Origin: Acetobacterium fimetarium
GTDB lineage: Bacteria > Bacillota > Clostridia > Eubacteriales > Eubacteriaceae
NCBI RefSeq assembly: GCF_014284475.1
Contig: NZ_WJBC01000008.1
Span: forward strand, 54,002 to 118,001
DNA length: 64,000 nt
Direction: 5' to 3'
Under the pieces are notes generated by a model, which worked only from the letters and a program-made list of their open reading frames with translations, did not search any database and had not been told where the DNA came from. This document shows, piece after piece, positions 44,152 through 52,052 of this stretch. Made by a program: the position numbers and the translations under genes. Every line of letters starts with the position of its first letter. Within the stretch, counting starts at the first letter, position 1.

Positions 44152-45846
44152 ATGCCCTATCAGTTTGTACCATACCAAATCCTGTTATTACTGTCCGCTC
44201 TGATTACTGCGGCGCTGGGCCTTTACGGTTATCGGCATCGCGCCGCCCCGGGGACGAAAGCGTTTGTTTTCGGGATGTTCATTGGCACCCTGTGGTCAGT
44301 GGCCAACGCGATGGAGATTTCAGCCCTGACCCTGGAACACAAACTTTTTTGGGCCAATCTTCAATACATCGCCTACGCCCTGGCGCCGGTAGCCTGGATC
44401 ATCATGGTGCTGCAGGTTTCCGAGAAATCCCACTGGGTAACCAAAAAAAACATCTTATTGCTGCTGATCATTCCGGCGATTACTTTTTCTCTGGTTTGGA
44501 CGGATCCGCTTTGGGGCTTTGTTCGCCATGATATTTATCTGGATCTGACCGGTTCGCTGCCGGTGATTGCCAAAAAATACAGTCCCTGGTTTTGGGTACA
44601 TTTTACACAGGCTTATTTTCTTAATTTTTATTCTCTCTTTTTATTATTAAAGACCGTCTTCTCGAAAACAACCTGCTACCGTACTCAAGCTCTCCTGTTA
44701 TTGATCGGCACCGGCATGATTGCAGTCGTTAATCTCACCTATATCCTCGGCATCCGCTTCACCCAGTATGACCTTTCACCGCTCGTTTTTTCGCTTTCCG
44801 GATCCATCATCGCCTGGGGAATTTTCCGCTTTCAGCTCTTCAATCTCGTGCCGATTGCCCGGAATAAAGTAATCGAAGCGATGCAGAACATCGTGATTGT
44901 GATCGATGCGGTCGATACCGTTGTGGACATCAATCCCGCTGCCGCCGGATTATTCACCATCGACAAAGGCCAGAATTTGATTGGCAAACCGCTCCACCAG
45001 TTATCCGAAGAAATTGCTGAGGTCGTTAACCAGAGCGAGCTGCAGGTGCAACATGAATTTGAGTTTGTTTCGCTGCCCGAAAGCAGCGGCCGCTGTTATG
45101 AAATGCAGATATCCCCGATCATCAACAACGAGGGGATCCTGATGGGCAATGTCATTGTAATGAATGATATTACCGAATTGAAGCAGGCGCAGGAAGAACT
45201 GAACCGCGAGCAGCGTGAAATAGCCGTGATGTCCGAACGCGACCGTCTGGCCAAAGACCTCCATGATAATTTAGGGCAGATCTTCAGCTTTGCCGGAATA
45301 CAAATTCAGGCCGCCCAACAGCAGCGTCAGCGCGGCAATCAGGAACTGGCCGACAAATATATTGAACGTCTGGGCGAAATCATCGAAGCGGCTCACAGTG
45401 AAATGCGCGATTATGTCTATAATACCCATCTGGACGAGTACCGAAAAAACAGCATCGAGAACCTCATTTTGAAGGAGATCAGCATCTTTATCATTAACAG
45501 CGGTTATTTTTCCAGAAAGGATATCCACTTGAACCTGACTGATTACGAATTCCCAGTGGACGTAAAGGTGCATATCGTCAACATCGTCAAGGAAGCCCTG
45601 AACAATATCCTGAAACATGCCTGCGCCACTTCCGTAACCATCAGCCTTGGTGGCGACGATGGCTGCTATCAGCTTGTTATTGAAGATAATGGCATTGGGT
45701 TTGTCCGTGATCGCTCCCATTCCAAAGGAACCGGTTCCGGACTATGTATCATGGAAGAGCGGGCCCGATTGCTGGGAGGCATCATGAAGATTGATTCCCG
45801 GCTTGGAAAATACACCAAGACGGTCATTCAATTTTCTGATCAATGA
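44152..45846 (+). CDS. sensor histidine kinase with 7TM, PAS and HisKA_3 domains
   Basis: 564 residues from the ATG at 44152 (AAAGGGAAC upstream). The N-terminal seven-helix sensor is typical of the 'histidine kinase N-terminal 7TM' group (SVANAMEISALTLEHKLFW, then NLTYILGIRFTQYDLSPL). A PAS-like domain follows (~235-350: IVIDAVDTVVDINPAA). The HisKA_3 H-box is RLAKDLHDNLGQ. The ATPase has ALNNILKHA, EDNGIGF and GSGLCIMEERARLLGG. It pairs with the regulator at 45858. The signal is unknown, perhaps a membrane-soluble cue. Confidence 0.93.
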   Translation: MPYQFVPYQILLLLSALITAALGLYGYRHRAAPGTKAFVFGMFIGTLWSVANAMEISALTLEHKLFWANLQYIAYALAPVAWIIMVLQVSEKSHWVTKKNILLLLIIPAITFSLVWTDPLWGFVRHDIYLDLTGSLPVIAKKYSPWFWVHFTQAYFLNFYSLFLLLKTVFSKTTCYRTQALLLLIGTGMIAVVNLTYILGIRFTQYDLSPLVFSLSGSIIAWGIFRFQLFNLVPIARNKVIEAMQNIVIVIDAVDTVVDINPAAAGLFTIDKGQNLIGKPLHQLSEEIAEVVNQSELQVQHEFEFVSLPESSGRCYEMQISPIINNEGILMGNVIVMNDITELKQAQEELNREQREIAVMSERDRLAKDLHDNLGQIFSFAGIQIQAAQQQRQRGNQELADKYIERLGEIIEAAHSEMRDYVYNTHLDEYRKNSIENLILKEISIFIINSGYFSRKDIHLNLTDYEFPVDVKVHIVNIVKEALNNILKHACATSVTISLGGDDGCYQLVIEDNGIGFVRDRSHSKGTGSGLCIMEERARLLGGIMKIDSRLGKYTKTVIQFSDQ

Positions 45847-45857
45847 GGAGGAAAACG

Positions 45858-46508
45858 ATGAAAGTAATGATAGCTGATGATCATCCGCTTTATGTAGAAG
45901 CGCTGGAAAACTTATTGCGGTCAGATTTTGAAATTGTCAGCACCGTCGATAATGGCAGCAAGGCGGTAACCGAGGCACATCAGAAGCACCCCGATGTTAT
46001 TTTAATGGATATCAATATGCCGGTCTTGAACGGCATTGAAGCAACCCGGAAAATTCTGTTCGAATTGCCAGAGATAAAAATAATCATTCTGACCTGTTTT
46101 GAGGAAAAGGAAAGTCTGTTCCGGGCTGTCAAGGCCGGAGCTTCCGGTTATCTGCTGAAAAATCTGGACGGCCAGGAAATAATCGAAGGCCTCCGGGAAC
46201 TTGAAAAAGGCCGCAACCCCTTTGCGCCAGGTTTTGAAGCCTGTATCTTACAGGAGTTTCAACATCAGTCACCGAAGGATACCAGCAGCACCAATGAACT
46301 GGCCGACCAGTTGAGCGACCGGCAAATTGAGGTATTGGCGCTGGTGGCGCAGGGCCTGACCTACCGCGAGATCGGGCAGAAACTGTTTCTCAGTGAACGG
46401 ACCATCAAATATCACATGGGAAAAATCAAGGAAAGCCTGAACTTGAAAACCCAGGAACAGGTGATTGCCCTGGCCTGGCAAAAAGGATTGCCTAAACATC
46501 AGCAATGA
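45858..46508 (+). CDS. NarL/LuxR-type response regulator
   Basis: 216 residues from the ATG at 45858, preceded by GAGGAGG. The receiver has DDH near residue 7, phosphoacceptor Asp in VILMDINMP and Lys in GYLLKNL. The C-terminal LuxR helix-turn-helix is LSDRQIEVLALVAQGLTYRE followed by LFLSERTIKYHMGKI. It begins 11 nt after the kinase stop. The targets may include the adjacent genes, but no site is seen. Confidence 0.94.
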   Translation: MKVMIADDHPLYVEALENLLRSDFEIVSTVDNGSKAVTEAHQKHPDVILMDINMPVLNGIEATRKILFELPEIKIIILTCFEEKESLFRAVKAGASGYLLKNLDGQEIIEGLRELEKGRNPFAPGFEACILQEFQHQSPKDTSSTNELADQLSDRQIEVLALVAQGLTYREIGQKLFLSERTIKYHMGKIKESLNLKTQEQVIALAWQKGLPKHQQ

Positions 46509-46681
46509 TCCCCATGAGCGTTCTGCTCTTTTCTTCTTTGTTCCGCGTTCATTTACCAATCCAAAGGCAAGGGCTTTTTTGAAAAATCAGCTGCTGAAAG
46601 AAACGAATAGTGGCTATCAAAAGTTTTATTTTGTGGTAAAATAAACGCTATACAAAATGAATGAGAGTGAGGGAAAATCGC

Positions 46682-47344
46682 TTGGGAAATTATAAAGCCG
46701 GACTGGAAACAAAGCAGAAAATTTTTGTTACCGCTAAACAGTTATTCTATGAATATGGATTTATTAAAACCACCTTAGCAGAAATCGCGAAAGAATCAGA
46801 TACCAATAAAGCCATGGTTGCCTATTATTTTAAAAACAAAAACAACCTGGCCTTGGAAGTTTACAATGAATATATGGTTGCCAGTAAAGTCAGAACCCAA
46901 AATGCCATCAATGAGAAATTTCCAGGTTGCAATGCGGTTTTAAAGACCGCGATCGAATACCGCATCCAGAATCGCAACTGCCGATTGAACCGGCATTTGA
47001 ATCAGTTCTATCATGAGTTGTGTGATACCAATATCCTAATGAAAACCGAAAGCGCTTCTGTCGGATTCGTCGAGAATATCAATCGCTCTTACAAGCTCGG
47101 ACTTGATCGACTGGAGATAAAGGCGCTGGCGCTGGCGAACCTTGCCGTTGTTCATGGCCTCCACGTGTCACGCGATGATGGTTATTTGGATTGCAGCAGC
47201 GAATATCTGGCTGAGTTGGAAATTCGTTTACTCTTCCAGAGTCTGCGTTTTGAAAATGATTTTATCGATCAATGTATTGCCGAATCCCGAAAAATGATTG
47301 ATGTCATAGAAGTAAAAGTCGCGAAAAATTTTGCCGTCAAATAA
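46682..47344 (+). CDS. TetR-family regulator
   Basis: About 220 residues. The N-terminal helix-turn-helix is TKQKIFVTAKQLFYEYGF, then TTLAEIAKESDTNKAMVAYYF. I favour a TTG start at 46682, with AGGGA 7 nt upstream, giving MGNYKAGLETK. An ATG at 46661 is in frame but lacks a ribosome site. The C-terminal ligand domain is not similar to any named subgroup I know. It lies upstream of the MFS gene with a terminator between them, so it may control that gene by repression. Confidence 0.88.
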   Translation: MGNYKAGLETKQKIFVTAKQLFYEYGFIKTTLAEIAKESDTNKAMVAYYFKNKNNLALEVYNEYMVASKVRTQNAINEKFPGCNAVLKTAIEYRIQNRNCRLNRHLNQFYHELCDTNILMKTESASVGFVENINRSYKLGLDRLEIKALALANLAVVHGLHVSRDDGYLDCSSEYLAELEIRLLFQSLRFENDFIDQCIAESRKMIDVIEVKVAKNFAVK

Positions 47345-47392
47345 TTGCTGTGCGCCATCAAGGACGCATCTTTAAAAGCAATAAACCGTATC

Positions 47393-47437
47393 AGGCCAAG
47401 ACGATTGTTGAATAACCGTTAACAATCGTCTTGGCCT
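47393..47437 (+). terminator. terminator after the TetR gene
   Basis: 17-bp stem AGGCCAAGACGATTGTT / AACAATCGTCTTGGCCT followed by TATTTTATTT. Confidence 0.9.
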
Positions 47438-47675
47438 TATTTTATTTAGTTGATCTTTTCTGCGGCCGCTGGCAAAGCCCATATTCTAAACGTGATTAAA
47501 TTGCCGGGATTGTATTTTGCAGAAAAAACCATGTCATCGTTTAAATTATAAATACCCATATATTACGAAACATATCTGAAATAACGCCACATTTTGTCAA
47601 TTTTATCGGCTAAATTATGTAAATATCAAAAATTACTATAAATAAATAGTGACAACTGAAACGAATGATGATACT

Positions 47676-47715
47676 ATAATAAAAACTAAACGCGGTTATA
47701 TTTAAACGCAGTTAC
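47676..47715 (+). promoter_or_regulatory. MFS promoter region with tandem operator-like repeats
   Basis: -10 TATAAT (47676-47681), with only a weak -35 (GTGACA or TGACAA, 19-20 bp away). Just after it lie AAACGCGGTTAT (47689-47700) and AAACGCAGTTAC (47704-47715), near-identical 12-mers spaced 15 bp apart. They are a plausible binding site for the adjacent TetR protein. The rest of the 47345-47776 gap has no gene. Confidence 0.45.
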
Positions 47716-47776
47716 GTTAGACAAAGTAAATCTTCAAAATTCAACTCAAACTATTTTATTTAAAGGAGAAAAAGAA

Positions 47777-48976
47777 ATGAGCGAACAAAAGACTAACAAT
47801 GTATGGGTTCAGATAGCCGCCTTATCGGTTGCTTTACTGCTGTACACAACCAGTATGACAACCCCAGCATTGGGAGAAATTGCAAAAGCTTTTCCCGACG
47901 CGGCCCCGGAAACAATTAAGCTGTTATCCACGATTCCTTCACTGATGATGGTGTTTTTTGCCTTAATATCTGGGAAATTAACTCAGTATATGAGCATTAA
48001 GAAAATCATAACGATTGCGATGCTGCTTATTTTTATCGGTGGTATTCCTTCAGCGTTTGTCGGGAATCTGCAATTCATGATCATCATGCGGTTTGTTTTT
48101 GGCGCCGGTTATGGCCTAATCTTCCCAATGGCTTCCGCCGTTATTACCGATCTGTTCACCGGCCAACAAGCAAATAAGCTAATGGGTTTTAAAAGTGCCG
48201 TTGGTGCTGCAGCAGGGATGATTTTCCAGATGTTGGGCGGCATACTTGCAGCCTATAATTGGCGTTTTTCATTCCTCGGGTTTCTACTGGTGATACCAAT
48301 TGCACTTATTATTTGGTTTACTCTTCCCGATACCGGCGTTAAGAAACCAGAAAAACTTGATGCTTCCGGGGTTAAAGAAAAGAAACTGACCACGATGACC
48401 TATGTTCTGGCAATTGCATGTGCTTTGCTGAACATGGTTCAGTTCTGCTTTATGACAAATCTGGCAATGGTAATGAAAGCGGATGGGATTGGTAACGCAA
48501 CCCAATCAGCAACCGTCCTGAGTATCTTTACCGCAGCCGCATTTGTTGTCGGTTTGCTCTACGGAAATATTGCAAAAATCTTAAAACAGTGCAGTGCCTC
48601 CATTGGTGCTTTATTTGTTGGCTTATCCTTTGTTGTATTGATTTTTGCCAACAGTTTGACGATGCTCATCATTGGCGCTGTTATCTTTGGCATCGGATTT
48701 GGACTGTTTAATCCAGCCATTGTCATTGCTGTCGCCAAAAGTGCCACCAAGCCTAAATACGCAGCAGTTGCTATTTCAATCTATGTCAGCGGAACTGGAA
48801 TTGGCCAGTTTTTATCGCCCTATGTATTGAAGTTTTTGCGGGGAACACTCAACTTAACGGCTTCACGAGCAGATTGGCAAATTGCCGCTGTGACATTAAT
48901 ACTTGGCAGTGCCATTTCCATGGTTCTGGTAGCATTGAGTGTGAAAAATACTAATGAAATCTCCCAAGAAGCGTAA
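47777..48976 (+). CDS. major facilitator superfamily transporter
   Basis: 399 residues and 12 predicted helices in two sets of six around a short polar loop (about 188-207). The MFS motif near loop 2-3 is partly kept (SGKLTQYMSIKKI). RFVFGAGYGLIFPMASAVI resembles helix 4 of drug or metabolite exporters. AAAGGAG precedes the ATG. With a TetR gene upstream, a drug or metabolite efflux role is likely but not provable. Confidence 0.9.
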   Translation: MSEQKTNNVWVQIAALSVALLLYTTSMTTPALGEIAKAFPDAAPETIKLLSTIPSLMMVFFALISGKLTQYMSIKKIITIAMLLIFIGGIPSAFVGNLQFMIIMRFVFGAGYGLIFPMASAVITDLFTGQQANKLMGFKSAVGAAAGMIFQMLGGILAAYNWRFSFLGFLLVIPIALIIWFTLPDTGVKKPEKLDASGVKEKKLTTMTYVLAIACALLNMVQFCFMTNLAMVMKADGIGNATQSATVLSIFTAAAFVVGLLYGNIAKILKQCSASIGALFVGLSFVVLIFANSLTMLIIGAVIFGIGFGLFNPAIVIAVAKSATKPKYAAVAISIYVSGTGIGQFLSPYVLKFLRGTLNLTASRADWQIAAVTLILGSAISMVLVALSVKNTNEISQEA

Positions 48977-49000
48977 ATTGTGGCTGGCACATTGCTTAGT

Positions 49001-49021
49001 GCCTCATTATAAAAATGAGGC
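49001..49021 (+). terminator. possible terminator after the MFS gene
   Basis: GCCTCAT / ATGAGGC stem with loop TATAAAA, 25 nt past the stop. No T-run. Confidence 0.4.
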
Positions 49022-49148
49022 TACTGCATCAAGAATCAGGCGCACGCGGACGATAACCTTATCATCAAAAACTGGCTACGGCTTTATGGAGCCAAATCAA
49101 TGCCGATTTCGTTAAAATAACAACTTCATTGTATTAAGAAAAAATTAC

Positions 49149-49174
49149 GCCGTATCGCTTCAAAGCGATACGGC
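49149..49174. terminator. hairpin in the gap before the DUF4143 gene
   Basis: Perfect 12-bp stem GCCGTATCGCTT / AAGCGATACGGC with a two-base loop and GTTTCTC following. It overlaps the left direct repeat. Confidence 0.6.
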
Positions 49175-49200
49175 GTTTCTCAATATCGGCCTCTGCCGAT
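49168..49200 (+). repeat. 33-bp direct repeat, left of DUF4143 gene
   Basis: Begins ATACGGCGTTTCTCAATATC and ends GGCCTCTGCCGAT. It recurs at 50717-50749 with a single change (C to A). The two copies bracket the DUF4143 ATPase gene and its promoter palindrome. Part of it (ATCGGCCTCTGCCGAT) is a small hairpin. Confidence 0.8.
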
Positions 49201-49270
49201 GTCGTTTGCGGCTTCCTGATGCGCCGGTTTACGGCTTGGATGCAGCTCTCGCTAAACATAATAATATCCG

Positions 49271-50557
49271 CTATAAACAAAAAACCGCATATAATGGAAT
49301 CGACAAGATATCATTTTCAAATCCAAAATTTTTGCCTGAGATGCGCATCGAATAATTCGGATGATTGAGTTTGACATAGACTGACAAACTTCTGGATTTC
49401 ACATTTTCCCTTGCTTTGACCTCAATGGGAAAAACATCACTTTGGTTCTCAATCATAAAATCAACCTCTGACGTACCTGAAGTCCAGTAGTATAAGGGAT
49501 ATCCCTTCTGTGTTAAAGCATTGGCAACATAATTTTCTGTCAGTGCACCGATAAAAACATGGTCATTGCCTTTAATGATATCATATTCATTGACGCCAGC
49601 CCGGTGTGACAATAATCCAACATCACCCATATAGAGTTTAAATGAAGCGATGTCTTTAAAAATAGCCAATGGATGCTGCCCTTGATCAACCCGCTCGCAT
49701 TTTATGACGATCCCCGATGCCAAAAGCCAATCAATTGAGGCGCCAAAGAGTGAGGCACGTCCGCCCCTGGCAACAACTTTATATTGAAATTTCTTATTAT
49801 CTTTGGCCAACTGCGCCGGAAGACTATCAAAACATGCCATGATTTTTGTTGTGTCGCCAGGCGTTGCATACTTGGCCATGTCTGCAACGTAGGCATTGAT
49901 GATTGCTCCCTGGATCTCTGCTACCTCAAGCAAGCTATTATTTTCTGTATATTCTTTTACTGCTTCCGGCATTCCACCGACAATCAAATACTCACGATAA
50001 AGGCCCATCGCTTTTTTGTGCAAGGCCAGATCCATCGGCTCACGTTTTTCGTAAGACACCCTTATTTCATCCGCCAGCATTTTTTGATTTTTCGCCCATA
50101 AGAATTCTTCGAAATCCATCGGATACATATGAATTTGATTAACTTTTCCCACCGGAAAACTGAAATCTTCACGTTTTAGAGCAACGCCAAGCAAACTGCC
50201 CGCACCGATGATGTAATATTCTGGGGCATCTTCACAGAAATATTTCAAGCTGGTCAAGGCCCGCTCACAGGCCTGTATTTCATCGAAGACAATCAATGTT
50301 GTCTCCTGATTAATTTTTTCACCAAAATAAACCTCAAAGCGATGAATTAAAAAATCCGGAGAAATATTAGCTTGAAAATCTTCAGCTAATTCTCGGTTTA
50401 ATTCAAAATTGATATAAATCATATTTTCAAAATATTTTTCGCCAAAAGATTTAATGCTGGTTGTTTTCCCAATTTGACGGGCGCCATAAATTAAGGCCGG
50501 TTTACGGGAATGCTTGTTTTTCCATGATACTAAAACATCTTCAAATTTACGCTTCAT
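49271..50557 (-). CDS. AAA-family ATPase with DUF4143 domain
   Basis: 428 residues. Walker A is YGARQIGKTTS, Walker B region LIVFDEIQACERAL, and sensor-like IIGAGSLLGVAL. The C-terminal DUF4143 part holds a PD-(D/E)xK-like core: TSGTSEVDFMIENQ, then VFPIEVKAR. This large family is spread by gene transfer through bacteria and archaea, with no settled function. The isolated cassette-like setting between direct repeats fits that. The product is complete in length. Confidence 0.93.
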   Translation of the reverse strand: MKRKFEDVLVSWKNKHSRKPALIYGARQIGKTTSIKSFGEKYFENMIYINFELNRELAEDFQANISPDFLIHRFEVYFGEKINQETTLIVFDEIQACERALTSLKYFCEDAPEYYIIGAGSLLGVALKREDFSFPVGKVNQIHMYPMDFEEFLWAKNQKMLADEIRVSYEKREPMDLALHKKAMGLYREYLIVGGMPEAVKEYTENNSLLEVAEIQGAIINAYVADMAKYATPGDTTKIMACFDSLPAQLAKDNKKFQYKVVARGGRASLFGASIDWLLASGIVIKCERVDQGQHPLAIFKDIASFKLYMGDVGLLSHRAGVNEYDIIKGNDHVFIGALTENYVANALTQKGYPLYYWTSGTSEVDFMIENQSDVFPIEVKARENVKSRSLSVYVKLNHPNYSMRISGKNFGFENDILSIPLYAVFCL

Positions 50558-50602
50558 CGTTATTCTCCATCGTGCTCTTTTCTTTTAATTTACCATATTA
50601 CG

Positions 50603-50657
50603 CACAGATAAGTCAAATAAAACGTATTTATTATACACTTTATTTGACTTATCTGTG
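50603..50657. promoter_or_regulatory. 19-bp-arm perfect palindrome upstream of the DUF4143 gene
   Basis: CACAGATAAGTCAAATAAA (50603-50621) and its exact complement (50639-50657) flank a 17-nt spacer that includes a minus-strand TATAAT. It lies 46 nt upstream of the ATPase start. It could be a regulator's operator or bind the ATPase itself. Confidence 0.7.
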
Positions 50658-50716
50658 TTGTGGCACTATGGAGGGAGATAGCTCAAAAGAACCGTCATCT
50701 AGTGTTCTTCAGAGCA

Positions 50717-50749
50717 ATACGGCGTTTATCAATATCGGCCTCTGCCGAT
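50717..50749 (+). repeat. 33-bp direct repeat, right of DUF4143 gene
   Basis: Second copy of the repeat at 49168-49200, one mismatch. It lies between the DUF4143 promoter palindrome and the end of the C39-like gene. Confidence 0.8.
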
Positions 50750-50813
50750 TTTGCCAGCAACCCTGTCAACCAAGTGCGGCTGACAGGGCTGGCTTTTATA
50801 TATCAACATCATT

Positions 50814-51509
50814 TTAATCGAGGTAGAACACCCCATCATCATTATATTCGGTCGTCCCTTTTATAACAAAGCCAAAGTGCTTGTAGATCGTTCCGGCTTC
50901 ATCCCGATCAATCCAACGATTCTCAAGATCAAGCTGGGACATCAGGCAATGTCCGACACAGGCCGGATCATTAAAATAGAACTGATACCCATCCGCGGTC
51001 TTTTTATAACCGACGCAAATCACCCAGTGCCCATCGGCCAGATAGGCGTGATCCGTTGCATTGGGATCGGTGGTGTTGTATTGATCACTCCAGGCCTGAA
51101 TGCACATCATCACTGGGTGACCAGCATCAAGCAACGAAACCAGTTCTGGCATTGTAATCTGCTCTTTTTTCTCAACATCAACCCCCTGCGATTTAAAATA
51201 ATCGTAAAGCTGCTGCGGCGATGTGCCATTCTCCGGGGTTGTCCCCAGCTCCTGCTCGTAGGTTGAAAGGTTTTTATCACCAGTCTGTGGATAAAGATAA
51301 TTCATCAGCATCTGCACGCACGTTGTGCCACAGGTGTAATTACCGTATTGGCGCAAATTCGGGACATCAATGAATTTGTCGGCATCGGTCGTATAACCAA
51401 CATAGCGATCACTTTCAGCATTTGCTGATTTTTCTTTGGTTTGCGTGCAGCCGGCTGTTAGGGTGAATACCATGCCTAATGCAAGTAACAATGCTAATTT
51501 CTTTTTCAT
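50814..51509 (-). CDS. C39-like (peptidase_C39_2) lipoprotein
   Basis: 231 residues. The signal peptide ends in lipobox LTAGC (Cys20), giving a lipid-anchored exported protein. The papain-like core has a catalytic Cys region in YGNYTCGTTCVQML, His in DGHWVICVGY and Asp/Asn in FNDPACVG. The C39_2 family is often annotated as a cysteine peptidase of unknown target. A substrate could be a bacteriocin or a surface protein, but nothing here shows it. Confidence 0.85.
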   Translation of the reverse strand: MKKKLALLLALGMVFTLTAGCTQTKEKSANAESDRYVGYTTDADKFIDVPNLRQYGNYTCGTTCVQMLMNYLYPQTGDKNLSTYEQELGTTPENGTSPQQLYDYFKSQGVDVEKKEQITMPELVSLLDAGHPVMMCIQAWSDQYNTTDPNATDHAYLADGHWVICVGYKKTADGYQFYFNDPACVGHCLMSQLDLENRWIDRDEAGTIYKHFGFVIKGTTEYNDDGVFYLD

Positions 51510-51750
51510 CCGTCATACCTCCACTTTGCTAGAGTATAAACAAAAAAATTGAAAACAGCAACCATTTTTCCCGTATCGTTGCAAAACGATCAACTGGTGT
51601 CAACCATTCTGTTACCCCATTATCTGAAATAAAATTTAAACTGTCAGCGCTGTTTACTTGAATCGATCAATCGCGATTAGAGTTACAACATGCCACAGTG
51701 ATTTATTTTAAATAATATCAACGCTTATTGCGTTTTATCATTTAAATTCA

Positions 51751-51779
51751 TTGTCATTTCTACTATATTGCTGTACAAT
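51751..51779 (+). promoter_or_regulatory. promoter of the LRR surface-protein gene
   Basis: -35 TTGTCA (51751-51756), -10 TACAAT (51774-51779), 17-bp spacer. This predicts a 5' leader of about 265 nt, which contains a short AATCG...CGATT hairpin before a T7 run near 51890-51920 that could act as an attenuator. The remaining part of the 51510-52052 gap is AT-rich and without a gene. Confidence 0.5.
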
Positions 51780-52052
51780 GTCCTTATATTGCTTTATTTT
51801 ACTTTATTTTATTTATCACCACTCGATAAACAAGCACACCTTATTAATATCTTACTATAAGAAAACCATTATTTAGGCTTCCTATCTTTACAATCGATTT
51901 TGTAAACGATTTTTTTAAAGCTCTGTTAGTATGGAAGTAAGGTTTAGAAACCATAAACAAATCATTTGAAATAAACAGATCGATGATTGAGGGAAAACGA
52001 CAGCAACAGTGGAGACATCATGGAAAAACTAAAATTTGAAAGGGAGAAAACG

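Noticed and set aside
49271..50749. DUF4143 gene as part of a composite transposon
   Set aside because: No transposase, and the 33-bp repeats are direct, without inverted ends. A cassette or scar is the most that can be said.
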